Source: Mycobacterium sp. 852002-51163_SCH5372311
GTDB lineage: Bacteria > Actinomycetota > Actinomycetes > Mycobacteriales > Mycobacteriaceae
DNA length: 64,000 nucleotides
Reading direction: 5' to 3'
Assembly (NCBI RefSeq): GCF_001667115.1
Contig: NZ_LZIJ01000049.1
Span: 1-64,000 of the forward strand
Below the pieces are notes generated by a model. It was not told where the DNA came from. It worked only from the letters and a program-made list of their open reading frames with translations, and did not search any database. Below are positions 43,307-57,153 of the stretch, piece by piece; within the stretch, counting starts at the first letter, position 1, and each line of letters begins with the position of its first letter. The translations under genes and the position numbers were made by a program.

Positions 43307-44950
43307 CTAGCCGGCCGGGTGCGTCGGAACCGAGAAGTGTTCGGACGGGACAGTCGGGCCGCTCGGAGGTTCCGTCGACAGCGACATGGTGATGCCGTCG
43401 ACCACCTCGGTGACGTTTCCGGTGAGGCGCTCGAAATTCAACGTCCCGTGCTGGAAGTTCTGGGTGATCCGGAGCGGCTCTTGGATTTCGGCGCTGGTGG
43501 GCAGGCCGAGCGGACCGCGCTCGTAACTCAGCGACGCCCACGCGTCGTAGATCGCCCCGGTGACCGGCTCGGCGCCGATGCCGGGCGCCCAGTACATCGC
43601 CCCTTTGGCGAACGTGACGTATCGGCTCGCGCCGAGCCCGCTCGCCTCCGTCGAGGTCGGGGCACCGAGCACGCTGTTCATGCCACCGATCGCCTGCCAG
43701 TGTTCGTAGATCGCGCCACCCTGCAGTGCCTTGATCAGTTCCTCCGGCGGATCGTTGAAATGCGATGCGATATCGCGGATCTCGTCCATCAGTGCGTAGG
43801 CGGCATTGCCCGGGCAGTCGGTGTTGCCGACGTCGCGGTGAGTGAAGATGGTGGGCAACTTCGCCAACGTCCCGGCCGGAAACGTGGTGAAGTGGCTACC
43901 GGCCGACTCCAATTCCACCGTTGCCTTGGGGTCGACGTTGTCCATCCCCAGGCGCCAGCCCAGCAGCCGGCCCACGGCGCGGATCTGCAGCGGCGTGGGC
44001 GGAACGTCGTCGAAGTTGCCGATCATGGCCACACCCCAGGTGCCGCGGTTGAATCCGCCGGTGTGGAAAGCCTCGACCGGTTTGCTGAGTCCGCCGGCGC
44101 TGCCCTCGAATACCTGACCGTATTTGTCGACGAGCGCGTTGTACGCGATGTCGCACCAGCCCAGTGTCTTGCTGTGGTAGGTGTAGATGGCCTTGACGAT
44201 CCCCGCCGACTCTTGCGGCGAGTAGTCGTTGCTGCCCGCGGTGTGGTGGACTACCGCGGCGCGAATGCCGTTGCCGTACTGGGGAGTTCCGCATCGAAGC
44301 GACTCGTCGGCGCCCCACTCGGCGCGGCTGATGATGCTGGGCACCTGACCGGGCAGCACGGCCGTGGACGGCGCCGTCCAATGCGATCCGGCGGGTGCCT
44401 GCGGCGGGGAGATGAGAATGGCGGAGATGGTCTGCCCGATGGGCTCTTCCTTGGTGGCCGGCCGGTATCCCAGGACGGGCTTGCCGGCATTCGGCGGCCC
44501 CGCGGGCGCTTGCGTCACCACGGCATCGATGGGTCGGGTGATCGCGATCTGCACCGCCTTGGTCGAGCCGACGAACACCGGATCTGTGCTGCCGGGCCCG
44601 CGCGAAGCCGCCGGTTCTACGTCGCGCGCTCCGGTTTGGTATTCGGTCTGGTACTCGGTCTGGTACCAGGGCCCCCAGGAGCCGTCGGAGCGCTTCGCCC
44701 GCACTCGTGTCGAGGTGCCGGCCAGGTCGCCGGTCAACGCGACCAGAGAGAACGGCGCGTCTTGGGTGAGCTCGCGAATTGTCACACCGCCGCCGAGCCC
44801 GACCAGCGGCCGCTCGGAAAGGAGGGTGTCGTCGGCCGGCGGTGCTTCCTGAGTGTTGTGGCGGATCGCGCCCACCAGCCACGTGACGATGACGACGGTC
44901 GCCGCGATAGCGGTGAGCAACATCGTGGGTGCGCGGCTGCGAGACGGCAC
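43307..44950 (-). CDS. PGRP-type N-acetylmuramoyl-L-alanine amidase with LGFP repeats (Rv3811-like)
   Basis: 547 residues. An N-terminal membrane anchor or signal (MLLTAIAATVVIVTWLVGA) is followed by an ordered beta region and a peptidoglycan-recognition amidase domain (about 220-390). AAVVHHTAGSNDYSPQE and FTHRDVGNTDCPGNA carry zinc ligands. C-terminal LGFP-type repeats (AIGGMNSVLGAPTS; SYERGPLGLPTS) should bind wall polymer. A short internal repeat YQTEYQTEYQTG is encoded by near-identical 12-base units near 44640-44670. Start GTG 44950. Homolog of H37Rv Rv3811. Confidence 0.9.
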   Translation of the reverse strand: MPSRSRAPTMLLTAIAATVVIVTWLVGAIRHNTQEAPPADDTLLSERPLVGLGGGVTIRELTQDAPFSLVALTGDLAGTSTRVRAKRSDGSWGPWYQTEYQTEYQTGARDVEPAASRGPGSTDPVFVGSTKAVQIAITRPIDAVVTQAPAGPPNAGKPVLGYRPATKEEPIGQTISAILISPPQAPAGSHWTAPSTAVLPGQVPSIISRAEWGADESLRCGTPQYGNGIRAAVVHHTAGSNDYSPQESAGIVKAIYTYHSKTLGWCDIAYNALVDKYGQVFEGSAGGLSKPVEAFHTGGFNRGTWGVAMIGNFDDVPPTPLQIRAVGRLLGWRLGMDNVDPKATVELESAGSHFTTFPAGTLAKLPTIFTHRDVGNTDCPGNAAYALMDEIRDIASHFNDPPEELIKALQGGAIYEHWQAIGGMNSVLGAPTSTEASGLGASRYVTFAKGAMYWAPGIGAEPVTGAIYDAWASLSYERGPLGLPTSAEIQEPLRITQNFQHGTLNFERLTGNVTEVVDGITMSLSTEPPSGPTVPSEHFSVPTHPAG

Positions 44951-45118
44951 CAGGCGATGTTACGCGTGTGCCTATTGTTATTCCTGAGCCGACACGGTAT
45001 ATCGGCGCGGAATTCAGCGAGAGCCTTGTTCGACGGCACCGCAGAGTCGCACTGAGGCCGGTATCTGGCAATCCGGCCGGCAACAAATCTCTGCGGTGCC
45101 GTCAGGTGACAAGTCCCG

Positions 45119-46192
45119 TTACCCCGCGGGTAGGGCTTCGACCGGCGCGGACGTCAGGGTGGGCACCGCCCCGGCCGCAGCAGGAAGGCCGGCGGCGGCT
45201 GGTAGCGCCCCCGCGGCTGGTAGCGCGCCAGCGGCGCCCGCGGCACCCGGTAGTGCAGCGCCGGGCAGTCCGGCACCCTGCAAGCCCGCGGGCAGCGACG
45301 GCGCCGGTATGCCACCGGCCGGCAGGCCGGCACCGGGCGCACCTGCGGCGCCACCCTGCATGCCCTGCGTGATCGCCGGCAACACCATGCCCTTGAGCAG
45401 GTCGATGGCCTGACCGGCGCCCAGCTGGTTGGCGGCTTGCATCAGGTCGTTGACCAGCCCGCCGCCCCCGCTCGGGGCGGCCGCCGCAGCCGGGGAAGTC
45501 CCCGGCAGTCCGCCCAGCGACGACGGGTCGCCCAGGATCGGGTAGGTGCCGTCGGCGCCCGGGTCCAATCCTGCTCCGGGCGAGGTGATCGGCACCTCAC
45601 CAGGAGCGGCAATCGGCGAGCCTATCGCCGGATTCGCGGCCCCCGGAGTGGCCACGCCCGGTGCCACGCCGGCCGGACTGGTCAGCGCGGGGTTGGTCAG
45701 TGCGGGGTTGACCCCTGCGGCCGGCGTCGGCGTCGTCGGCGTCAGTGGGCCGCCAGGCGTGGCGAGCGAACCCGGCGTAGTCCCGGTCAGGCCCGGACTG
45801 GTCAAACCGGGCGTACCGGTCAGGCCTGGACTGGTCAGGCTAGGCGTACCGGTCAAGCCGGGGCTGGCAAGGCTGGGCGAGCTGGTCAGGCCCGGGGTAA
45901 GGGGGCTGGTCAGGCCTGGGCTGGCCAAGCTCGGACTGGCACCGCCACCCCCGGTGATGCTCGGCACGTTCGGCAAGTTGATGCCGAACTGCGACAGCCC
46001 CTGTGACAGCGCGCCGATCAGCTCGTTGGGCAGGTCGCTGATCTGGGCTGCCCGCTTGAAGTCGTGGTGCTCGGTCGGCTTGCTGGTCGCGGTTGATTCG
46101 TAAACAAGGAAATATGCGCAAGGACTTGCGACTGCCAGGGCGGCGGCCGCGCTCAAGGCTGTAGAAAGCTTGCGTCGGCGTCGGTTCGGCAC
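45119..46192 (-). CDS. erp: Exported repetitive protein Erp (PirG)
   Basis: 357 residues from GTG 46192, with GAGGAG 7 bases upstream. A signal peptide (LSTALSAAAALAVASPCAYF) precedes a conserved segment (SDLPNELIGALSQGLSQFGI), then a central region of PGLTS/PGLTG repeats, then a C-terminal part rich in Ala/Gly/Pro with a possible anchoring segment. H37Rv Erp is 284 residues; the difference is mainly in the repeats. Erp is a surface protein needed for full growth in macrophages, and repeat number differs between species. Confidence 0.93.
   Translation of the reverse strand: MPNRRRRKLSTALSAAAALAVASPCAYFLVYESTATSKPTEHHDFKRAAQISDLPNELIGALSQGLSQFGINLPNVPSITGGGGASPSLASPGLTSPLTPGLTSSPSLASPGLTGTPSLTSPGLTGTPGLTSPGLTGTTPGSLATPGGPLTPTTPTPAAGVNPALTNPALTSPAGVAPGVATPGAANPAIGSPIAAPGEVPITSPGAGLDPGADGTYPILGDPSSLGGLPGTSPAAAAAPSGGGGLVNDLMQAANQLGAGQAIDLLKGMVLPAITQGMQGGAAGAPGAGLPAGGIPAPSLPAGLQGAGLPGAALPGAAGAAGALPAAGALPAAAGLPAAAGAVPTLTSAPVEALPAG
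45760..45945. repeat. PGLTS-encoding repeats in erp
   Basis: Roughly ten imperfect copies of a 15-base unit (GGCCTGGACTGGTCA and variants on the plus strand) encode PGLTS, PGLTG and PSLAS. Ends are approximate. Confidence 0.8.
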
Positions 46193-46447
46193 GAAAGTCT
46201 CCTCAATCTGGCCCTCAATCGGGACTATGTTTTGTGCGGTCCGTCTCTGCCCGTCATGCATGGCGTGAACCTCACACGTTCGATGGTACGAGTGTGGTTG
46301 CTGTGACTAGAGTGGCGATATCGAATCGTGAGGCAATCGCGACCTTGCCTGTTGCATTGGGATGCGGCCGCCTGACGGCCCTCCGCAGCGGCAGAAGTCG
46401 GCCTGCCGCGAGTTGTCAAGTCGGGTTTTGGCAGCAAGGTCAGATAA

Positions 46448-49606
<3,159 letters not shown>

Positions 49607-49614
<8 letters not shown>

Positions 49615-50128
49615 ACCGGGGCCGCCGAGCGGCGAAGTGGCCGCAATGGTGGCCATCCAGTCGGCGCTGGGCGACCGGCCCGGCGTGCTGACCGCCGCGC
49701 GCGGGTTGTCGCATTTCGGCGAGCACAGCATCGGCTGGGTAGTCGTCTCGCTGCTCGGGGCGGCGCTGATACCAAGGCACCGCCGCGAGTGGCTGGTAGC
49801 CGGGGCCGGGGCGTTCGTCGCGCATGCGGCCGCGGTGCTGATCAAGCGGGTGGTGCGGCGCAAACGGCCGAACCATCCGGCCGTCGCGGTGAATGTCGGC
49901 ACACCCAGCCAGCTGAGCTTCCCGTCGGCCCATGCCACCTCCACCACCGCCGCGGCAATCCTGATGGGCCGGGCCACCGGACTGCCCCTGCCGGCGGTGC
50001 TGGTGCCTCCGATGGCTCTCTCGCGGGTATTGGCTGGGGTGCACTATCCCAGCGACGTGGCTGCCGGTATCGCCTTGGGCGTCGCGGTGGCGGGCACCGC
50101 CGTCCGGCTCGACAGGGGCAGGGCATGA
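49607..50128 (+). CDS. PAP2-type phosphatase (Rv3807c-like)
   Basis: 173 residues. KRVVRRKRPNHP, SFPSAHATSTTAA and SRVLAGVHYPSD are the three PAP2 motifs; the rest is membrane helices. In this operon it is thought to remove the 5-phosphate from decaprenyl-phosphoryl-5-phosphoribose. It overlaps glfT2 by 8 bases and ubiA by 4. Confidence 0.9.
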
Positions 50129-51045
50129 GTGACACGAACGAACACGTGGTGACCGGACCTCCGGGCAACCTGGTCACCGGTGTGATCAAAGCGATCCGCC
50201 CGCGGCAATGGGTGAAGAATGTGCTGGTACTGGCCGCGCCGGTGGCTGCGGCCGGCCGCGGCCACCGCTACGACTATGGCCAATTGGGCACCCAGGTGGC
50301 GGTCGCCTTCGTGGTGTTCAGCCTGGCAGCGTCGTCCATCTACCTGATCAACGACGTCCGCGACGTCGAGGCCGACCGCGAACACCCCACCAAGAGGTTC
50401 CGCCCGATCGCCGCCGGCGTCGTGCCCGAATGGCTGGCCTACACCCTGGCCGTCGTGCTCGCCGCGGTGTCACTGGGCCTGTCCTGGTGGTTGACGCCCA
50501 ACCTGGCGGTGGTGATGGCCATCTACATCGCCATGCAGCTGGCCTACTGCTTCGGGCTCAAGCACCAGGCGGTGCTCGACATCTGCATCCTGTCGTCGGC
50601 ATACCTGCTCCGGGCCATCGCCGGCGGTGCGGCCACCAACATCTCGCTGTCCCAGTGGTTCTTGCTCACCGCGGCGTTCGCGTCCCTGTTCATGGGGGCC
50701 GGCAAGCGTTACGCCGAGCTGCAACTTGCCGAACGCACCGGCGCCGCGATCCGGAAATCGCTGGAAAGCTACACCGGCACCTACCTTCGGTTCGTCTGGA
50801 CGTTGTCGGCCACCGCGGTGGTGATGTGTTACGGCCTCTGGGCGTTCGAGCGCGACCGTTACTCGGGGTCGTCGTGGTTCGCGGTGACGATGGTCCCGTT
50901 CACTATCGCGATCCTGCGGTACGCGGTGGACGTCGACGGTGGCCTGGCCGGGGAGCCCGAGGACATCGCGCTTCGCGACCGGGTGTTGCAGTTCCTGTTC
51001 TTGGCGTGGATCGCAACGCTGGGAGCCGCCGTTGCCTTCGGCTAG
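50125..51045 (+). CDS. ubiA: Decaprenyl-phosphate phosphoribosyltransferase (UbiA family)
   Basis: 306 residues, homolog of H37Rv Rv3806c. It joins phosphoribose from PRPP to decaprenyl phosphate, the first step to the arabinose donor. AIRPRQWVKNVLVLAAPVAA begins the prenyltransferase fold. The two Asp-rich motifs are NDVRDVEADREHPTK and YAVDVDGGLAGEPED; about nine membrane helices follow the usual plan. ATG overlaps the previous stop (ATGA). Confidence 0.95.
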   Translation: MSDTNEHVVTGPPGNLVTGVIKAIRPRQWVKNVLVLAAPVAAAGRGHRYDYGQLGTQVAVAFVVFSLAASSIYLINDVRDVEADREHPTKRFRPIAAGVVPEWLAYTLAVVLAAVSLGLSWWLTPNLAVVMAIYIAMQLAYCFGLKHQAVLDICILSSAYLLRAIAGGAATNISLSQWFLLTAAFASLFMGAGKRYAELQLAERTGAAIRKSLESYTGTYLRFVWTLSATAVVMCYGLWAFERDRYSGSSWFAVTMVPFTIAILRYAVDVDGGLAGEPEDIALRDRVLQFLFLAWIATLGAAVAFG

Positions 51046-51118
51046 CCCGGTATCCGCCCGCCTGAAGGCCATAACCGGGCCGCTACGCCTCGACGGTCTG
51101 AAAGGCCTGAATCCCGCC

Positions 51119-53059
51119 GTGCTGCGCCGCCGGCCGGTGGTCCGGCGGCCCGTTCGGCCGGTGTTCCGCTACCACCGGGTAGTCCGGATCAGCCTGTGGG
51201 TCAGCGTGGCGGTGGTCGTTGTGCTGTTCGGCTGGGGTGCCTGGCAACGACGCTGGATCGCCGACGACGGGCTGATCGTGCTGCGCACGGTGCGAAATCT
51301 GTTGGCCGGCAACGGTCCGGTGTTCAACAAGGGCGAGCGGGTAGAGGCCAACACCTCCACGCTGTGGACCTATCTGATGTACGTGGGCAGCTGGGTCGGC
51401 GGCCCGATGCGGATGGAGTACGTGGCGCTGGCGCTGGCCCTGGCTCTCTCGCTGTTGGGGGTTGCGCTGCTCATGCTGGGTGCCGGGCGCTTGTATGCGC
51501 CCAGCCTGCGGGGCCGCCGGGCGATCATGCTGCCCGCCGGTGCGTTGGTCTACATCGCGCTGCCGCCCGCGCGTGACTTCGCCACCTCCGGCCTGGAGAG
51601 CGGACTGGTGCTGGCCTATCTGGGTCTGCTGTGGTGGATGATGGTCTGCTGGTCGCAGCCGCTGCGCAACCGTCCGGGCAACCCGTGGTTCCTGGCCGCA
51701 CTGGCCTTTGTCGCGGGGTTGAGCGTGCTGGTGCGGCCCGAGCTGGCCCTGATGGGCGGCCTGGCGCTGATCATGATGCTGATCGCGGCACGTACCTGGC
51801 AGCGGCGGGTGCTGATCGTGGTGGCGGGCGGTTTTCTGCCGATCGTCTACCAGATCTTCCGGATGGGCTACTACGGCCTGTTGGTCCCCGGAACCGCCCT
51901 GGCCAAGGACGCCGCCGGCGACAAATGGTCGCAGGGCATGACATATCTGTCGAATTTCAATGCGCCCTACGCACTTTGGGCTCCGGTTGTGCTGCTGGTG
52001 CCGCTCGGGCTGCTGCTGATGGTGGCGCGGCGGCGGCCGTCGTTCCTGCGGCCCCTTGAGGCGCCGAACTACGGCAGGCTGGCCCGGGCCGTGCAGAGCC
52101 CGCCGGCTGCGGTGGCCTTCGTCCTCGTCAGCGGACTCTTGCAGGCGCTCTACTGGATCCGCCAAGGCGGCGACTTCATGCACGCGCGGGTATTGCTGGC
52201 GCCGTTATTCTGTTTGCTGGCACCGGTAGCGGTCATTCCGGTAACGCTTCCCGACCAAAAAGACTTCACCAGCGAGACCGGTAATTGGCTGGCCGCCGCG
52301 GCGGCCGGCGTGCTGTGGCTCGGTGTCGCGGGCTGGTCGCTGTGGGCGGCCAACTCATCGGGAATGGGTGACGACGCCACCCGCGTAACCTACTCCGGGA
52401 TCGTCGACGAGCGCCGCTTCTATGCCCAGGCCACCGGCCACGCGCACCCGCTGACCGCCGCCGACTACCTCAACTACCCGAGGATGGCTGCCGTCCTGAC
52501 CGCGATCAACAACACCCCGGACGGGGCGTTGCTGCTGCCGTCGGGCAACTACACCCAGTGGGACCTGGTGCCGATGATCCCGCCCGGCAGCACGCCGGAC
52601 ATTCCAGCGAACCAAAAGCCGCAGCACGCAGTGTTTTTCACCAACCTCGGCATGTTGGGCATGAACGTGGGGCTCGACGTGCGGGTGATAGACCAGATCG
52701 GATTGGCGAATCCCCTTGCGCAGCACACCGACCGGCTCAAGCATGGCCGGATCGGGCACGACAAGAACCTTTTCCCGGACTGGGTGGTGGCAGACGGTCC
52801 GTGGGTGAAGGTGTATCCGGGGATTCCTGGCTACCTCGATCAGCAATGGGTCGCCGAGGCGGTGGCGGCGTTGCAATGCCCCGCGACCAAGGCCGTGCTG
52901 AGCTCGGTGCGTGCCCCGATGACCCTGCACCGGTTCGTGTCGAATTTCGTTCACTCCTATGAATTCACCATGTATCGCATCGACCGTGTCCCGCTCTACG
53001 AACTCGTCAGATGTGGCCTCGAAGTGCCCGACGCGGGACCGCCGCCGCCGCACGACTGA
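51119..53059 (+). CDS. aftB: Arabinofuranosyltransferase AftB
   Basis: 646 residues from GTG 51119; GTG 51137 and 51161 are alternatives and no clear ribosome site decides. A GT-C membrane enzyme that adds the terminal beta-1,2 arabinose of arabinan from decaprenyl-phosphoryl-arabinose. RRWIADDGLIVLRTVRNLLA has the catalytic Asp pair of the first loop; EANTSTLWTYLMYVG, FATSGLESGL and YWIRQGGDFMHARVLLAPLF follow. About nine helices, then a periplasmic C-terminal domain (YAQATGHAHPLTAADYLNYP onward). Confidence 0.93.
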   Translation: MLRRRPVVRRPVRPVFRYHRVVRISLWVSVAVVVVLFGWGAWQRRWIADDGLIVLRTVRNLLAGNGPVFNKGERVEANTSTLWTYLMYVGSWVGGPMRMEYVALALALALSLLGVALLMLGAGRLYAPSLRGRRAIMLPAGALVYIALPPARDFATSGLESGLVLAYLGLLWWMMVCWSQPLRNRPGNPWFLAALAFVAGLSVLVRPELALMGGLALIMMLIAARTWQRRVLIVVAGGFLPIVYQIFRMGYYGLLVPGTALAKDAAGDKWSQGMTYLSNFNAPYALWAPVVLLVPLGLLLMVARRRPSFLRPLEAPNYGRLARAVQSPPAAVAFVLVSGLLQALYWIRQGGDFMHARVLLAPLFCLLAPVAVIPVTLPDQKDFTSETGNWLAAAAAGVLWLGVAGWSLWAANSSGMGDDATRVTYSGIVDERRFYAQATGHAHPLTAADYLNYPRMAAVLTAINNTPDGALLLPSGNYTQWDLVPMIPPGSTPDIPANQKPQHAVFFTNLGMLGMNVGLDVRVIDQIGLANPLAQHTDRLKHGRIGHDKNLFPDWVVADGPWVKVYPGIPGYLDQQWVAEAVAALQCPATKAVLSSVRAPMTLHRFVSNFVHSYEFTMYRIDRVPLYELVRCGLEVPDAGPPPPHD

Positions 53060-54487
<1,428 letters not shown>

Positions 54488-54534
54488 GGCTTGATCCGGG
54501 ACCGGTTTTCGCGCCGGCCTCGACTACACCCGCT

Positions 54535-54566
54535 GACGGCGGCGACTCCTCGGAGTCGTCGCCGTC
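54535..54566 (+). terminator. Hairpin after fbpA
   Basis: GACGGCGGCGACTCC and its near-complement GGAGTCGTCGCCGTC form a 15-bp stem with one mismatch, 48 bases after the fbpA stop. No U-tract, as is common in mycobacteria. Confidence 0.75.
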
Positions 54567-54671
54567 TGGCGTCTCCGGTGGTCGTTAGTGTGGCGCAGTT
54601 CATAACCGGGCCTACCGCTCATAGGGTTGCCCTGGATAGGGTTCACAGAGCAATCGACCATGGAGGTGGAC

Positions 54672-55586
54672 ATGAGGGGCATAAGGCGTCTGTCGACGGT
54701 TCTGCGGCTGCTCTGCGTTGCCGTGCTGTCGATCGGGATCGGCGGTGTTGCGGTTACCGCTGGTTCCACCGGCACGGCCAGGGCAGCAGGCTACGAATCC
54801 TTGATGGTGCCGTCCGCCGCCATGGGCCGTGACATCCCGGTGGCCTTCCTGGCCGGCGGGCCGCACGCCGTGTATCTGCTGGATCCCTTCGACGCCGGCC
54901 CGGACGTCAGCAACTGGGTCACCGCGGGCAACGCGATGAACACCCTGGCCGGCAAGGGCATCTCGGTCGTGGCACCCGCCGGCGGCGCCTACAGCATGTA
55001 CACCAACTGGGAGCAGGACGGCAGCAAGCAGTGGGAGACCTTCCTATCCCAGGAGCTGCCCGACTGGCTGGCCGCCAACAAGGGCCTGGCGCCCGGTGGC
55101 CACGGCGCCGTCGGTGCCGCTCAGGGCGGGTACGGCGCGATGGCGCTGGCCGCCTTCCACCCCGACCGGTTCGGCTTCGCCGGCTCGATGTCGGGCTTCC
55201 TGTACCCGTCGGAGACCACCATGAACGGTGCCATCCTGGCCGGGCTGCAAAAGTACGGCGGCGTCGACGGCAACGGCATGTGGGGCGCGCCACAGCTGGG
55301 CCGGTGGAAGTGGCATGACCCATGGGTCCACGCGTCGTTGCTGGCCGCCAACAACACCCGGGTCTGGGTCTTCGCGCCCAAGGTTCAGACGGCCAGTGAC
55401 CAGGCCGCCATGATCGACGTTCCCGACCAGGCGCTGGGCAGCAGCCTGACGTTCTACCAGCAATATCGCAACGTCGGCGGGCACAACGGCCACTTCGACT
55501 TCCCGGCCGGCGGGGACCACGGCTGGGGATCGTGGAGCGGGGAACTGGGCGCCATGTCCGGCGACATCGCCGGCGCCATTCGGTAA
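54672..55586 (+). CDS. fbpD: MPT51-type antigen 85 paralog
   Basis: 304 residues. Exported (signal to about residue 39, ARAAGYESLMVPS). The alpha/beta-hydrolase fold is kept, but the nucleophile motif reads GAAQGGYGAM instead of GxSxG, so it should lack mycolyltransferase activity, as known for MPT51. It binds fibronectin and possibly sugars. ATG 54672 has GGAGGTGG upstream; ATG 54660 would add four residues. Confidence 0.95.
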   Translation: MRGIRRLSTVLRLLCVAVLSIGIGGVAVTAGSTGTARAAGYESLMVPSAAMGRDIPVAFLAGGPHAVYLLDPFDAGPDVSNWVTAGNAMNTLAGKGISVVAPAGGAYSMYTNWEQDGSKQWETFLSQELPDWLAANKGLAPGGHGAVGAAQGGYGAMALAAFHPDRFGFAGSMSGFLYPSETTMNGAILAGLQKYGGVDGNGMWGAPQLGRWKWHDPWVHASLLAANNTRVWVFAPKVQTASDQAAMIDVPDQALGSSLTFYQQYRNVGGHNGHFDFPAGGDHGWGSWSGELGAMSGDIAGAIR

Positions 55587-55649
55587 CCAAGCGGGGCCAG
55601 ACTCAGCGCCTGAGCTGACACGGCCGCCTGGGCTAGCTCTCTGCCGCGG

Positions 55650-55671
55650 CCGGCTCCCAGTGGGGAGCCGG
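55650..55671 (+). terminator. Hairpin after fbpD
   Basis: CCGGCTCCC and GGGAGCCGG form a perfect 9-bp stem with a 4-base loop, 63 bases past the fbpD stop. Confidence 0.6.
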
Positions 55672-55750
55672 TACCGTGTAGGCAAGTGCAGCAGAGGTCG
55701 GGATGGCCGCGTCGCTGCCACCTACCGACACTGTCAGCAGGAGACCCCGT

Positions 55751-56773
55751 ATGGCCAAGCGGGCCAAGAATGCACGACGCAAGCGGCACCGGATCCTGGC
55801 TTGGGTTGCTGCCTGCGGGATGGCGACGGTGGTCATCGTCGTGATCGTGGCGATCGTGCTCATGCTGCGCACCCCCAAAACGCCGCCTAGCGCGGTGCCG
55901 CCGGGGGGGCTGCCGCCGTCCGCCACTGCCACTCCACACCCGCACAAGCCGCGACCCGCATACCAGGACGCGTCCTGCCCCGACGTGCAGCTGATCAACA
56001 TCCCGGGCACGTGGGAGTCGTCGCTGCAGGATCCGCCGCTAGCCCCGATTCAATTCCCGAACGCGTTGTTGCACAACGTGATTGGGACACTAACGCAACA
56101 ATTCGGCCCGGCCCGGGTGCAGGCGTTCACCACGCCCTATACGGCGCAGTTCCACAATCCGCTGTCCGCGGACAACCAGATGTCCTACAACGAAAGCCGG
56201 GCGCAGGGCACCCAGGCAACGCTGCGCGCGATGACGGACATGAACACCAAGTGCCCGTTGACCAGCTATGTGATTATCGGTTTCTCGCAGGGCGCGGTCA
56301 TCGCGGGCGACATCGCCAGCGACATCGGCAACGGCCGCGGGCCCGTCGACGACGACCTGGTCCTCGGTGTGACGTTGATCGCCGACGGCCGCCGCCAGGT
56401 GGATGTGGGCAAGCAGATCGGACCCAACCCGCCGGGCGAGGGCGCGGAGATCACCCTGCATGAGATACCGATCCTTTCCGGCTTGGGTCTGACCATGACC
56501 GGCGCGCGGCCGGATGGCTTCGGCTCGCTCAACGACAAGACGAATGAGATCTGCGCCCCCGGCGATCTCATCTGCGCCGCCCCGGCCGAGGCCTTCAGCA
56601 TCACGAACCTGCCGAACACACTGAATACGCTGGCCGGCAACGGCGCTCAGCCGATCCATGCGATGTATGCCACCACGCAGTTCTGGAACATGGACGGCGC
56701 ACCGGCGACCGACTGGACGTTGAACTGGGCGCACGGACTCATCGAGAACGCGCCGCACCCCAAACATGGTTGA
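55751..56773 (+). CDS. culp6: Cutinase-like lipase Culp6 (Rv3802c)
   Basis: 340 residues. A membrane anchor ([20 protein letters not shown], about 15-40) and a Pro-rich linker precede the cutinase domain. [20 protein letters not shown] carries the Ser; later Asp and His complete the triad ([13 protein letters not shown]). The homolog is an essential phospholipase/thioesterase that lies next to mycolate genes. ATG 55751 has AGGAGA about 7 bases upstream. Confidence 0.95.
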   Translation: MAKRAKNARRKRHRILAWVAACGMATVVIVVIVAIVLMLRTPKTPPSAVPPGGLPPSATATPHPHKPRPAYQDASCPDVQLINIPGTWESSLQDPPLAPIQFPNALLHNVIGTLTQQFGPARVQAFTTPYTAQFHNPLSADNQMSYNESRAQGTQATLRAMTDMNTKCPLTSYVIIGFSQGAVIAGDIASDIGNGRGPVDDDLVLGVTLIADGRRQVDVGKQIGPNPPGEGAEITLHEIPILSGLGLTMTGARPDGFGSLNDKTNEICAPGDLICAAPAEAFSITNLPNTLNTLAGNGAQPIHAMYATTQFWNMDGAPATDWTLNWAHGLIENAPHPKHG

Positions 56774-57021
56774 TCCGCCCGAAGCATTCGGGCATGGAGA
56801 AGCCGCGTCGTTCGACACGCTTTAGAGCGCCGATGGTCGGCGCGAACAGAGGTACCTTGTGATTTGGTATGCCGCGCGCCGCCCCTTAACATTAAGAGAA
56901 AACTAAGAGCGATCAGAGCATTGTGGTTGACCCGATCGGGTCGCAGCTGGCACCGACCCGGCTCCGCGCACGCATGCGCGGTGCGAGGGTCGGCACGCGT
57001 GCAGAACGTCGGCGAAGCCGG

Positions 57022-57125
57022 CATGGCGGCGCGAGCCGGCCTAGGAAAGACCATGGCGGCGCAAGCCGGCCTAGGAAGACACAGTCGGCCAAGCCGACCA
57101 GAACGGATACGTCGGCGAAGCCGAC
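57022..57125 (+). repeat. fadD32 leader: 30-base tandem repeat and two hairpins
   Basis: CATGGCGGCGCGAGCCGGCC (57022) repeats with one change in the first 20 bases at 57052, each copy followed by TAGGAA. Then come GTCGGC-CAA-GCCGAC (57084-57098) and GTCGGC-GAA-GCCGAC (57111-57125), perfect 6-bp stems with 3-base loops. The whole 56774-57153 interval has no gene. Confidence 0.85.
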
Positions 57126-57153
57126 CTGATTGAGTATGTGACAGGAGAGCCGC

